From positions 2,173,501-2,237,500 of the forward strand of contig NZ_PCOC01000002.1 of assembly GCF_002975205.1 (NCBI RefSeq): a stretch of DNA of 64,000 bases, read 5' to 3'. Below the pieces are notes generated by a model. It did not search any database. It saw only the letters and a list, made by a program, of their open reading frames with translations, and had not been told where the DNA came from. Made by a program: the position numbers and the translations under genes. The DNA comes from Ochrobactrum vermis (lineage in GTDB: Bacteria; Pseudomonadota; Alphaproteobacteria; Rhizobiales; Rhizobiaceae). Positions 54,480-63,324 of the stretch are shown piece after piece (position 1 is the stretch's first letter; each line of letters opens with the position of its first letter).

Positions 54480-55022
54480 GGCGCGTCTCCTTCCATGGGC
54501 AAAGTGAATCATAGATCACACAAAAGCGAAACTCTGAATCCGCTTAGACGCGACACGCTTTAGCGTCCGGGTCATGTACAAGCCGCCTGCGTCGAGCGGT
54601 CCACACCTCGCAAGCACGTGGCCAAAGATTGTGTTGAACGCCTTCACAGCATGCGCGCCCGCGAGAAGCCCCTTTTCGGTCTCCTGCGCGCCGGAACTGC
54701 CGTGGGGCGTCACAAGGTCCGAGAGGTCGGGGGCAAAGGGTTGGCGACGTCGATGAACACCTTACCATTGAGTGCCTCTCCGAAATCGGTCCCAACCGCC
54801 GCTATTCCTCTGTACGGCATGGTGAGGATGACGATATCGCCCGCAGGGACGGTTCCGTATGTCCCTGTTGGCGCCCCGGCTGCAAGCCGATCGGCCAGTG
54901 CCCGGGCATTAGCGGAGTCGCGGTTGACTATCTCGACGATATGTCCGGCCTTGGCAATACGACCGGCGACCGCCTTGGTCATGTCACCTGACCCGATGAT
55001 GCTAGGAGCGCTGACACTCGAT

Positions 55023-55625
55023 TCATCTATCGAACTTGACCAGATCCTTGAAGATCAATTGACCCCAGCTGTTTCCGCGCGCCTGGACCAGCAGTCCACC
55101 ATCTGATAGCCCGCCAAGCTTGATCGGCGCGAAACCGAGATTTTCCGCAAGCGCACCGATCTCCGTTGCAGCAGCGTCATCGTCGCTCGCCAGGAACACG
55201 ACCCGTCTACCGCCATGTACTGCGGGATCCTGGCCAAGGACACTCGCGGCCAAATGGTTGAAGCCCTTGACCAGCCTCGCACCAGTGAAGGCCTGGGCAA
55301 CGAACCTGGATGAAGGTTGCCATCCAAGATCGTCAGGAGACACGCCGTAAGCATTGGTCACATCGACGATGGTCTTCCCCTGCCAGGTGGAAAGCGCCTT
55401 TGCAACATCCGGGTGCTGTTCAAAACGGACAGCCAAAAAGATGACGTCGGCTTTGACGGCTTCCGCCAGTGTTTTGGGAGCGATCGTCGGACCGAATGCA
55501 GCCGCTTCGGATGCAAAACTTTCCGGGTCGCGTTTGGTTGCAACGGATATTTCGATGCCTCGACGGGCAAACGCCTTGGCCATAGCTTGGCCGATATTGC
55601 CGAAGCCGATAATTGCATAGCTCAT
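55023..55625 (-). CDS. NADPH-dependent F420 reductase-like oxidoreductase
   Basis: 200 residues. Rossmann start SYAIIGFGNIGQAMAKAFAR, then VIFLAVRFEQHPDVAKAL, KTIVDVTNAYGV, KGFNHLAAS and VFLASDDDAAATEIGALAEN, the pattern of the NADP-oxidoreductase-coenzyme-F420-dependent family, whose members often reduce substrates other than F420. It lies 45 bp after the SDR gene in the same direction and only 5 bp before the start of the related pseudogene, so the three once formed an operon. Confidence 0.87.
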   Translation of the reverse strand: MSYAIIGFGNIGQAMAKAFARRGIEISVATKRDPESFASEAAAFGPTIAPKTLAEAVKADVIFLAVRFEQHPDVAKALSTWQGKTIVDVTNAYGVSPDDLGWQPSSRFVAQAFTGARLVKGFNHLAASVLGQDPAVHGGRRVVFLASDDDAAATEIGALAENLGFAPIKLGGLSDGGLLVQARGNSWGQLIFKDLVKFDR

Positions 55626-55670
55626 GTTCTTTTCCTCAGGTTTGTCGAGAGCCCGGCTGGGCGTGGAGTG

Positions 55671-56405
55671 TTAGACTTGCGCCAATCCGCCGTCGACGGC
55701 GACCTCGCTGCCAGTCATGAAGCTGCTATCCTGCGAGGCGAGAAAAGCCGCAGCTGCCCCGATCTCCGCCGGATCAGCCATGCGCTGGAGAGGGTTCATC
55801 GACGCGAACGCCTTCAAGCCTTCCTCGCCCAATACTTCTTTTGCGAGTTCGGTCGCCGTAGGCCCCGGCGACAGCACGTTTACCCGGATGCCAGTACCTT
55901 TCAGGTCCTCCGCCCAGGTCCGGGCGAGATTGCGCACCGCCGCCTTGCTCGCACTGTAAGCACTGAATGCCGGGGCGCCAGTGGTGCCAGCGCTTGATCC
56001 AGTCAGGATGATCGAGCCGCCCGGCCCCATCAGCGGCAACGCCTTCTGGACCGTAAAGATTGTACCTTTCACATTGGTGTCGAAGGTTTCATCAATGTGC
56101 TCGGCAGTGATCTGGCCGAGCGGAAGCTGGCTTCCCGCACCAGCATTGGCGAACACGATGTCGAGGGTTTCGTGCTCTGCCTTCACCGCCGCATAGAGCC
56201 GATCGAGATCAGCCAAGTTTGAGACCGATCCTTTCACCGCGCGGGCATTGGGACCCAAGTCGGCCGCGGCAGCGTTGAGCGCTTCCTGTCGGCGACCGAA
56301 GATGAAGACGACGGCACCCTCTTCGATGAAGTTTCTTGCTGCGGCGAAGCCTATTCCGGTGGCGCCGCCTGTGACTACTGCAACCTTACCCTCAAGCTTT
56401 CCCAT
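55671..56405 (-). CDS. Short-chain dehydrogenase/reductase (SDR)
   Basis: 244 residues. TGGATGIGFAAARNF cofactor motif, IFGRRQEALNAA (Arg after strand 2, NADPH-preferring), VFANAGAGSQLPL, catalytic Ser/Tyr/Lys in ILTGSSAGTTGAPAFSAYSASK, and a C-terminal FMTGSEVAVDGGLAQV. Divergent from a LysR gene across 265 bp, which is its probable regulator. Confidence 0.93.
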   Translation of the reverse strand: MGKLEGKVAVVTGGATGIGFAAARNFIEEGAVVFIFGRRQEALNAAAADLGPNARAVKGSVSNLADLDRLYAAVKAEHETLDIVFANAGAGSQLPLGQITAEHIDETFDTNVKGTIFTVQKALPLMGPGGSIILTGSSAGTTGAPAFSAYSASKAAVRNLARTWAEDLKGTGIRVNVLSPGPTATELAKEVLGEEGLKAFASMNPLQRMADPAEIGAAAAFLASQDSSFMTGSEVAVDGGLAQV

Positions 56406-56670
56406 GACGTTTCCTTCCGTGTTGACGAGACAGTTCCCGCGTTCCAGAACTTCAAACTAAGTCCGCCAGCGTCAGTTGTTGAGTAGGGAACCGTGCACAC
56501 CGGTGGTGCGAAATCGATCCAGCTGACGGTAGCGCCTGTCTCAACGACCGGCTCCGCCATCCAGAATTCGGCCGCGCTTGTTGACGAGCGTGAGTGGTAA
56601 TCGCTGTATTGCTGTGCAATGTTTTAGGCATGGGTTTTGGAAGGCGCGCCTTTCGGTGCGAAATTGCACC

Positions 56671-57567
56671 ATGATTGACTGGGATGACGTTCGCTACTTT
56701 CTTGCCGTCGCGCACGGAGGCTCAGTGCGGGCCGCCGCCAAACGCCTCGGAATGAACCACTCCACCGTGCTACGACGCATCGCCCAACTGGAGAGGCAGC
56801 TGGGTGCGCAAATGTTTGAGAAACAGCCCTCGGGCTACCATCTCACGGCGGCCGGCGAGGAAGTGCTAGAATTCGCGTCACAGATGGAAGCCTCCTCGCA
56901 CTTGCTGGAAACGCGCGTCTTCGGTCGAGATCAGAGCGCGCGAGGACTCTTGCGGGTGACGCTTCCACCGTTCCTCACCACACACCTGCTCATGCCGGAC
57001 TTCGCCGAGTTTGCGCGTCTGCATCCGGACATTGAGATGGAAATCCTGTCCTCCGGCGAGGTGGCAAATCTGACCAACCGGGAAGCGGACGTTGCGATCC
57101 GCATTGTCACCGATCGCAAGACCCTGCCCCTCAATCTTTACGGTTTGAAGGGGCCGGAGCTGTTCAGCGGCGTTTACATGTCTCGCGATCGACTAGCCGC
57201 ATGGCGTGCTGGCGCGGTTGATCCCATCCGATGGATCGTCATAGACAATCATGGAATTCCAGATTGGGCGCGTGATGGAGAGGTTCATACCACGGGAGTT
57301 CCCTTCAGAACCCCGGATGCCGGAACGCAGATCGCAGCAGCGCAGCAGGGTATCGGGATGACGAAATTACCCTGTTTTGTCGGAGACACTGATCCCCTAC
57401 TGGTGAGGGTACCGGGTACCAACCTGCCCATGCATGGGACATTGTGGCTTCTCACGCAAGGAGAGACACGCAAGACTAAACGCGTCCGGCTCTTTATTGA
57501 ATTCGTATCTCGCAGGTTCGCCGCTTACGCGCCGCTTCTCGCAGGGCTGTCTACATCGCGAGTCTGA
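56671..57567 (+). CDS. LysR-family transcriptional regulator
   Basis: 298 residues from ATG 56671; longer in-frame starts were rejected because IDWDDVRYFLAVAHGGSVRA is the standard LysR N-terminus. HTH in AAAKRLGMNHSTVLRRIAQL. The effector domain contains LLRVTLPPFLTTHLLMPDFA. Divergent from the SDR operon. It ends 254 bp before the IS66 element. Confidence 0.9.
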   Translation: MIDWDDVRYFLAVAHGGSVRAAAKRLGMNHSTVLRRIAQLERQLGAQMFEKQPSGYHLTAAGEEVLEFASQMEASSHLLETRVFGRDQSARGLLRVTLPPFLTTHLLMPDFAEFARLHPDIEMEILSSGEVANLTNREADVAIRIVTDRKTLPLNLYGLKGPELFSGVYMSRDRLAAWRAGAVDPIRWIVIDNHGIPDWARDGEVHTTGVPFRTPDAGTQIAAAQQGIGMTKLPCFVGDTDPLLVRVPGTNLPMHGTLWLLTQGETRKTKRVRLFIEFVSRRFAAYAPLLAGLSTSRV

Positions 57568-57813
57568 TACTCAGTATGTCCTCAGTGTCTGCCAGTGAAT
57601 GGTGCCAGCAGTGAACACCCCGGCGCACCAAACCGGACTACTGCACCGTTGCCGTGTTCTGACCGTCCCGTCTTATGGGAATACAAACGAATGATGGGTT
57701 TTGAGCCGCGAGTCAGACCTTTGCATACCGAACGACCTATCTCATTGGTGTCGTGCCGCAATGCGGGTTCCCTAGTGAAAACCACATTCACCTGATCATG
57801 AGCGGAAAGCAAC

Positions 57814-57821
57814 CTTTAAGC
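57814..57821. repeat. Left copy of the IS66 target-site duplication
   Basis: CTTTAAGC directly precedes the left terminal repeat; the same 8 bp follow the right terminal repeat at 60639-60646. Eight base pairs is the usual IS66-family duplication length. Confidence 0.9.
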
Positions 57822-57922
57822 GTAACCGCCCGATTGCTACCGCCTGTTGAAACAAGGCCTCGTGACGTAAGACACGTCTTTAGCGACGTCGTTAATGACG
57901 TGTCTTGAGATTGAGGTGGACG

Positions 57923-58297
57923 ATGCGGATGGAGATACTGGGCCATGAACGCCGCCGTCGGTGGCGAGCCGAAGAGAAGCTTGCGATAGTCAATTCGGTT
58001 GGGGTTGATGGCGCGACAGTCACAGAAGTTGCGCTCCGTCACGATGTATTGCGGCAGCAGATTTATATGTGGCGTAGCGAGTTGAAGAGGAAGGGGCTTC
58101 TGCCTTCCTCGCCGGAGCCCTTGTTTCTTCCCGTTGACATGACTGCCGCTCCGCTCGGTTCTGAGGCGAACAGTTCTGTCGATGCTTCATGCTCAATGGT
58201 TGAATTGCAATTGCGCTGCGGCCGTCGACTTTGTTTTGACAGCCAAGTGGAAGGTGCGGTGTTGACGCGGCTGATCCGGGTGGTGGAACAGGCATGA
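57923..58297 (+). CDS. tnpA: IS66 accessory protein TnpA
   Basis: 124 residues from ATG 57923 (GAGGTGG upstream). An HTH-type N-terminus (RRWRAEEKLAIVNSVGVDGA; TEVALRHDVLRQQIYMWRSE) like transposase orfA proteins; needed with TnpB for IS66 transposition. ATGA overlap with tnpB. Confidence 0.9.
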   Translation: MRMEILGHERRRRWRAEEKLAIVNSVGVDGATVTEVALRHDVLRQQIYMWRSELKRKGLLPSSPEPLFLPVDMTAAPLGSEANSSVDASCSMVELQLRCGRRLCFDSQVEGAVLTRLIRVVEQA

Positions 58298-58641
58298 TTG
58301 GACCGGGCACCGGCGTTCGGGTTTACCTTGCCTGCGGCGTCACAGATATGAGGAAGGGCATTGAGGGGCTTTCAATGTTGGCACAGGATGTCTTGCGTCA
58401 AAAGCCGACAGGAGGAGCAGTCTTCGCCTTTCGCGGGCGACGTGGCGATCGGGTGAAGCTCCTTTATTTTGATGGCCAGGGATTTTGCCTTTACTATAAA
58501 ATCCTGCAGAAAGGCCGTTTCCCCTGGCCGTCGGCGGCCGATGGGACGGCTCGACTGACAGCAGCGCAACTGGCGATGTTATGGGAAGGAATAGACTGGA
58601 GGCGTCCGGACTGGGGTGCTCCGCCGGCACGTGTCGGTTGA
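58294..58641 (+). CDS. tnpB: IS66 accessory protein TnpB
   Basis: 115 residues. The IS66 Orf2 signature is clear: VYLACGVTDMRKGIEGLSML, FAFRGRRGDRVKLLYFDGQG and KGRFPWPSAADG. Its role in transposition is required but not understood mechanistically. Confidence 0.94.
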   Translation: MIGPGTGVRVYLACGVTDMRKGIEGLSMLAQDVLRQKPTGGAVFAFRGRRGDRVKLLYFDGQGFCLYYKILQKGRFPWPSAADGTARLTAAQLAMLWEGIDWRRPDWGAPPARVG

Positions 58642-58704
58642 TTTTATCTTACTGAAACTACTTGTTTTTATGGTGCCCTGTCCTGATTTATGCTAGTCAG
58701 GATC

Positions 58705-60327
58705 ATGTCGAATGCGAGCTCAATTCTTCCTGATGATCCAGCCTTTCTGAAGGCGATGATCACCGCCTTGCAGGCGGAGAATGCGAAGATGTCGGCGGCG
58801 TTGAAAGCGCACGATCACCTGATCCAGGGTCTGAGGCTACGCATTGCGCGATTGAAGAAACAGATCTTCGGCAAGTCTTCTGAAAAGATCGAGCGGGAAA
58901 TTGCGCAACTGGAACTGGCTCTGGAGGATCTGTTGATTGCCAGTGCCGAACACGAGACCGCGCCCGTCGAGGAGCTTGAAAACGATACGGCTTGCGTTCC
59001 GGATGAAACTTCACAGTCCCGGCCACTGCGTCGGCGTCCGCGTGTGTCGGAAAATGCCGTTCGCGAACGCCGGGAACTGGATCCCGGTCATTGTTGTCCT
59101 GCCTGCGGCGGAGAATTGCGCCTTGTCGGAGAGGATGTCAGCGAAATCCTCGACATGGTCGCAGCGACGATGAAGGTCATTGAGATCGCCCGACCAAAGA
59201 AGTCGTGCCGTTGCTGTGAGAAGATGGTGCAGGTTCCTGCTCCCAGCCGCCCAATACCCGGCAGTATGGCTGGTGCCGGGCTTCTGGCCTATATCCTGGT
59301 CTCGAAGTTCGACGATCACCTGCCGCTCTATCGCCTCAACGAGATCTTCGCGCGGATGGGTGCCGATATACCTGACAGCACACTGGTGGACTGGTGCGGT
59401 CGTGCCATGCAGGTGCTTCGGCCGCTGATCGAGCGCATTGAGACCGAGATCATGAAAAGCGATCTCCTCCATGCTGACGATACGCCGATCCGGGTGCTGG
59501 ATCGCTCATTGCGCGACAAGGGATTGGGCAAAGGTGTGAAGAAGGGCAGGATCTGGACATATGTCCGCGATCAGCGTCCATGGGCGGGTGGTGCACCACC
59601 AGGTGCTGTTTATTACTTCGCTCCCGACTGGAAGGAAGAGCACGTTCATAGCCATCTCAAAAAGGCGAGTGGCATTCTTCAGGCCGACGGCTACAAAGGC
59701 TATGCGAAGTTATATGAGCCGGGATCGGACGGGAAGCCCCGGTTCCGGGAGGCTTCATGTTGGGCGCATTGGCGGCGTGACTTTCATGACATCTGGACTG
59801 CAAACAAATCCGGGATTGCGCGCGAGGCTCTCGACCGGATCGGAGTGCTGTATGATATCGAACGGGGTATTATGGGGCAGCCTGCCGATGTACGGCTTGC
59901 CGCGCGTCAAAAGCACAGCAAGCCGAAGGTCGAGGAACTGCATGCATGGGCGGAAAAGCAGTTGCTCCGCATTCCTGGCAAAAGCGAGCTGGCGAAAGCT
60001 TTGCGCTATGGGCTGAGCAGATGGCCGTCACTCTGCCTGTTCCTGGAGGACGGGCGCGTGGCCATAGACAACAACGCTGCGGAGCGGGCCCTGAGACCAA
60101 TAGGAGTAGGACGCCGGAATTGGTTATTCGCAGGCGCTGACACCGGCGCGGAAACTCTGGCACGCGCCATGACGATCATTGAAACAGCGAAGATGAACGG
60201 CATCAACCCGCAAGCTTATCTGGCCGATGTGCTCGACCGGATTCACGACCACAAGATCAATCGACTCGATGAGTTGCTGCCGTGGAACTGGAAGCCCCTC
60301 GCAGCTGAACATGCAAAGGCAGCCTGA
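58705..60327 (+). CDS. tnpC: IS66 transposase TnpC
   Basis: About 540 residues from ATG 58705 (AGGA just upstream; ATG 58690 is an alternative). An N-terminal leucine-rich coiled region ([20 protein letters not shown]), a zinc-finger-like CCPACGGEL with CRCCEK, and a DDE core with [28 protein letters not shown] and the final [20 protein letters not shown]. Full length and uninterrupted. Confidence 0.95.
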   Translation: MSNASSILPDDPAFLKAMITALQAENAKMSAALKAHDHLIQGLRLRIARLKKQIFGKSSEKIEREIAQLELALEDLLIASAEHETAPVEELENDTACVPDETSQSRPLRRRPRVSENAVRERRELDPGHCCPACGGELRLVGEDVSEILDMVAATMKVIEIARPKKSCRCCEKMVQVPAPSRPIPGSMAGAGLLAYILVSKFDDHLPLYRLNEIFARMGADIPDSTLVDWCGRAMQVLRPLIERIETEIMKSDLLHADDTPIRVLDRSLRDKGLGKGVKKGRIWTYVRDQRPWAGGAPPGAVYYFAPDWKEEHVHSHLKKASGILQADGYKGYAKLYEPGSDGKPRFREASCWAHWRRDFHDIWTANKSGIAREALDRIGVLYDIERGIMGQPADVRLAARQKHSKPKVEELHAWAEKQLLRIPGKSELAKALRYGLSRWPSLCLFLEDGRVAIDNNAAERALRPIGVGRRNWLFAGADTGAETLARAMTIIETAKMNGINPQAYLADVLDRIHDHKINRLDELLPWNWKPLAAEHAKAA

Positions 60328-60623
60328 TGGCCACGGTCAGATTTGTTTACACGCTCGACTATGTCGCTGAAATGCTCGAAGAGGATGTCGATCTTCTTCA
60401 AGCGATCATCTACAATGACGACAACCTGACCTATGGCAATATCATCACCGTCGTAACCGGCGACGACCAGACTACGAGCGCCCTGACGGACGACGGCATC
60501 GATGAACTCAGACAGATGCTGGCCGACGCACGTAAATCAGCCGAAAAATGGCAGGAATTCCTCGAATGCTTTGTCGATGACGAAGAAATCGTCGCGCGCA
60601 TCAATACATATTCTCCACGGTAA
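60327..60623 (+). CDS. Fourth ORF of the IS66 element, unknown function
   Basis: 98 residues; its ATG overlaps the tnpC stop (TGATG), and the gene ends one base before the right terminal repeat, so it travels with the element. Acidic throughout (YVAEMLEEDVDLLQAIIYND; LECFVDDEEIVARI), with no known domain. Similar small downstream ORFs occur in some rhizobial IS66 relatives. It may be a regulator or inhibitor of transposition; this is a guess. Confidence 0.75.
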   Translation: MATVRFVYTLDYVAEMLEEDVDLLQAIIYNDDNLTYGNIITVVTGDDQTTSALTDDGIDELRQMLADARKSAEKWQEFLECFVDDEEIVARINTYSPR

Positions 60624-60638
60624 CAATCGGGCGGTTAC

Positions 60639-60646
60639 CTTTAAGC
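60639..60646. repeat. Right copy of the IS66 target-site duplication
   Basis: CTTTAAGC immediately after the right terminal repeat, identical to the left copy at 57814-57821. Confidence 0.9.
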
Positions 60647-61313
60647 ATGCCGCGCTGACTTGAAAAACGCAAATATCTTCTCTCGCTTTCACGTTGGCCT
60701 ATACGAGACTTCAATGGCATTATTCACCCTGTTATGCGCGCGACGGTCTGTGTCCGGCGCAAGGGTTCAAATTGGCCAGATATAGCTACGCAGTTTATCG
60801 GTTACAACAACCCTCGGCCTGCCAAGCCGCGCCATCAGATCCCTTAAGAAACGTTTTGACGCCTTCGCATTTCAACGCGGCTGAACCAGGACGTCGAGCA
60901 CGTTACATCCATAATAATCGCGCGCCAACGCCAATGCTTTTCCCATCCGACTGGGATGATAACCTATTCTACATTCCACTTTTCACAGGCGCAGGTCGAT
61001 CACGGCAGACACAGTTTGCAAAATGGCAGCCGAAACGGTTGACCTAAGCCCGATCGTTTTCCGCCTGACAAATGACACCCCGTTCAGCGAACAAATCTTG
61101 AACATCTGCGGTGTTCAAAGCAAAGTGATGATAAGCCCAGACCGGCGACAATTTCACGAGCGAAGCGATAGCCCGTCAGGTGCAACATGTCGGATGGAAT
61201 ATTCATTCAACTCGAATAGGCCAGATACTCATCCCAAACAGCTTAGCAATACCCTTGAAAACTCCAAAGCTTAAATTTCCGCCACAATTGTATAAGGTAG
61301 TTCGCCCAATCCC
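60647..61313. other. Gene-free stretch
   Basis: 667 bp between the IS66 element and the 3' end of the second importer operon. Open frames at 60694-61047 and 61023-61274 (plus) have no recognisable motif or good ribosome-binding site and were not called. Possibly degenerate former coding sequence. Confidence 0.4.
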
Positions 61314-62357
61314 TCAGCTAACGGTGGATGAATATCGCGCCAAAGCCCTAATCACCTGATTTACGGTGATCCGCCCAATCTGTTTTCCCTTTTCATCAGT
61401 AATCCCGATCCGATCATACTGTGCAAACAACGGCAAGACATCTTCACACCGCGTATCCGCAGCAACAAAATGGTCGCAAGGTTCATTGATAGAGGGGGCC
61501 ATGATGGCTCGGACATGGATTGCACGCGCCTTGTTCACTTCGCGGACGAAATCCTCGATATGCTCATTGGCAGGTTTAAGTACAATTTCTTCAGGCTTCC
61601 CAACTTGCTGGACAGAACCATCCTTCAAAACCGCAATGCGATCCCCGATCTTTAGTGCTTCATCAAAATCATGTGTGATAAACAAGATTGTCTTGTTCAG
61701 TGTTTTTTGGAGACTGATCAGCTCATCTTGCATGCCTGATCGGATCAGGGGGTCGAGGGCGGAGAATGCTTCATCCATCAGGATAATGTCGGTATTCATT
61801 GCAAGCGCTCGGGCAAGACCTACCCGCTGTTGCTGTCCGCCCGACAACTGACGCGGTCTTGCATTTTGGTAACCACCTAACCCAACCGTTTCAATCCACT
61901 TGTCTGCCTCTTCAAGCCTCTGTTGTTTACCGATGCCACGCACTTGTAGTCCGTAAGCGACATTATCGATCACGGACCTATGTGGCAAAAGTCCAAACTT
62001 CTGAAACACCATAGTAACCGTTTTGCGCCGAAACCGTCTAAGTTCGTACTGGTCCATCGACAGGACATCATCGCCATTGACGAATATTTCCCCTGCAGTG
62101 GGATCTATCAGGCGGTTAACGTGACGTATAAGTGTCGATTTCCCAGAGCCCGAAAGGCCCATCACGACAAAAATCTGTCCCTTTGCAATATCTAGAGATA
62201 CATTATCGAGACCTATCACATGACCAGTCTCAGCATGCACCTCGATCTTTGATTTTCCTTCCTTCAGAAGTTTTAGGGCCTCTCGCGGATCGTCACCAAA
62301 AATCTTCGTGACATCCTTGATCCGGATCGCCATATCTGTCTCAGCTTCCTGGTTCAT
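61314..62357 (-). CDS. Betaine ABC importer ATPase, second system (ProV-like)
   Basis: 347 residues; the start overlaps the permease stop (ATGA). Walker A GLSGSGKST, signature LSGGQQQRVGLARAL, Walker B IILMDEA and H-loop FITHDFDEAL are intact. It carries the ProV-type N-terminal insertion (ALKLLKEGKSKIEVHAETGH) and a short C-terminal CBS-like segment. Clearly homologous to the ATPase at 16.7-17.8 kb but diverged. It completes the permease and binding-protein set upstream. Confidence 0.93.
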   Translation of the reverse strand: MNQEAETDMAIRIKDVTKIFGDDPREALKLLKEGKSKIEVHAETGHVIGLDNVSLDIAKGQIFVVMGLSGSGKSTLIRHVNRLIDPTAGEIFVNGDDVLSMDQYELRRFRRKTVTMVFQKFGLLPHRSVIDNVAYGLQVRGIGKQQRLEEADKWIETVGLGGYQNARPRQLSGGQQQRVGLARALAMNTDIILMDEAFSALDPLIRSGMQDELISLQKTLNKTILFITHDFDEALKIGDRIAVLKDGSVQQVGKPEEIVLKPANEHIEDFVREVNKARAIHVRAIMAPSINEPCDHFVAADTRCEDVLPLFAQYDRIGITDEKGKQIGRITVNQVIRALARYSSTVS

Positions 62358-63226
62358 AGGTGGGTCTCCCTCACTCCAATGCTGATTTGCAGCCGTCGTC
62401 CGAAAGCTTGGGTTATGCGATCGAATATGACAGCGAGAGCGACGATACCCAATCCTGCAAATAATCCTCGACTGATTTCAAGCCGCCCGATTCCCTGCAA
62501 TACCTGGTAGCCAAGGCCACCTGCTCCAATCATTGAGGCAATGACCACCATTGCCAACGCCATCATCGTTGTCTGATTGACACCCGCCAGAATTGTGGGA
62601 AGTGCTAACGGTATTTGGACACCAAAAAGTCGTTGCATAGGCGTTGCTCCAAACGCCCTGCTTGCCTCCATAACCGAAGGGTCGACTGAACGCAGCCCCA
62701 GATCCGTCAGACGAGCAAGAGGTGGAGAAGCGTAAACAATTGTCGCAATCAGAGCTGGTATCTTGCCTGGCCCAAATATCATCACAGTGGGAATGAGGTA
62801 GACGAAACTCGGCAATGTCTGCATCAAATCGAGAACTGGCATTATGAACTGACGGACCAAAACAGAACGCGACATCCAGATACCTACAGGTATCGAAATG
62901 ACTATCGCGCTGATCGTCGCGGCAAGCATCAGTGCAGTTGTCGCCATAGCGTCCCGCCAAAGGTCCATAATGCCTAAGAAAAACAAGGAAACTAACACCA
63001 CAAGTGGTAGCGGCCAACGTCGGGTCGCGAACCAGGCGACACCTACCAGAATGATTATAATTAGCCACCAAGGGGTAAGCAAAAGAAGATTCTCGATCGC
63101 ATTGAGTAAGAGTAAAAGTGGGCGGGCACCGGCTTCAAAGCCCTCCCCCCAATTAACGACCACCCAGTTCAGGCCATTATCTACAGCACGTCGCCAAGGG
63201 TTCGTATCGATTAAATCAGGAAACAT
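62354..63226 (-). CDS. Betaine ABC importer permease, second system (ProW-like)
   Basis: 290 residues with transmembrane helices (LLTPWWLIIIILVGVAWFA; LMLAATISAIVISIPVGIWM) and the coupling loop EASRAFGATPMQRLFGVQIP then LALPTILAGVNQTTMMALAM. GAGGLGYQVLQGIG matches the family C-terminus. The gene lies between the ATPase gene (4-bp overlap) and the binding-protein gene (98-bp gap containing a hairpin). Confidence 0.93.
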   Translation of the reverse strand: MFPDLIDTNPWRRAVDNGLNWVVVNWGEGFEAGARPLLLLLNAIENLLLLTPWWLIIIILVGVAWFATRRWPLPLVVLVSLFFLGIMDLWRDAMATTALMLAATISAIVISIPVGIWMSRSVLVRQFIMPVLDLMQTLPSFVYLIPTVMIFGPGKIPALIATIVYASPPLARLTDLGLRSVDPSVMEASRAFGATPMQRLFGVQIPLALPTILAGVNQTTMMALAMVVIASMIGAGGLGYQVLQGIGRLEISRGLFAGLGIVALAVIFDRITQAFGRRLQISIGVRETHL

Positions 63227-63257
63227 CTACTTCAATCTGAATAGTTATTCTATTAAA

Positions 63258-63288
63258 GCTGGGATCGTCCGGTATTGGAGATCCCAGC
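63258..63288 (-). promoter_or_regulatory. Intercistronic hairpin in the second importer operon
   Basis: GCTGGGATC pairs with GATCCCAGC over a 13-nt loop, between the binding-protein and permease genes. On the minus strand the stem is followed by TTTAATAG, so partial termination is possible. Same relative position as the hairpin of the first importer operon, but different sequence. Confidence 0.5.
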
Positions 63289-63324
63289 ACTGGTTGGCCT
63301 TGCACGTTCTACGGCAAGCGAGGT

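Larger units (their letters stand above)
53514..54562 (-). mobile_element. IS630-family insertion sequence
   Basis: About 1.05 kb. The ends are inverted repeats: CTAAAGCGTGTCGC at 53513-53526 and its exact complement at 54550-54563, each starting at a TA dinucleotide, as expected for IS630/Tc1 TA target duplication. Inside are two transposase frames on the minus strand. It interrupts a reductase pseudogene. Confidence 0.88.
53440..55017 (-). pseudogene. NADP-dependent reductase (F420-reductase-like), frameshifted and split by an IS630 element
   Basis: Reading from a GTG at 55017 gives a Rossmann start (SAPSIIGSGDMTKAVAGRIA), then TVPAGDIVILTMPYRG and GKVFIDVANPL. A one-base deletion near 54735 shifts the frame, after which LVTPHGSSGAQETEKG and AHAVKAFNTIFGHVLARCG follow, ending LDAGGLYMTRTL at the IS. 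Left of the IS the frame resumes as EALGLVIGVYDNMDLLWRGG. Removing the IS with one TA copy restores TRTLEALGL exactly. It sits just downstream of an intact gene of the same superfamily. The extreme C-terminus is unclear. Confidence 0.72.
57822..60638 (+). mobile_element. Complete IS66-family insertion sequence
   Basis: 2817 bp bounded by perfect terminal repeats GTAACCGCCCGATTG (left) and CAATCGGGCGGTTAC (right), flanked by identical 8-bp duplications. It contains tnpA, tnpB, tnpC and a fourth short ORF, overlapping or closely spaced. All frames are open, so it appears intact and probably recent. Confidence 0.95.

Noticed and set aside
60694..61047. 117-codon plus-strand frame right of the IS66 element
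   Set aside because: No domain, no good start, and odd composition; I could not tell it from chance.
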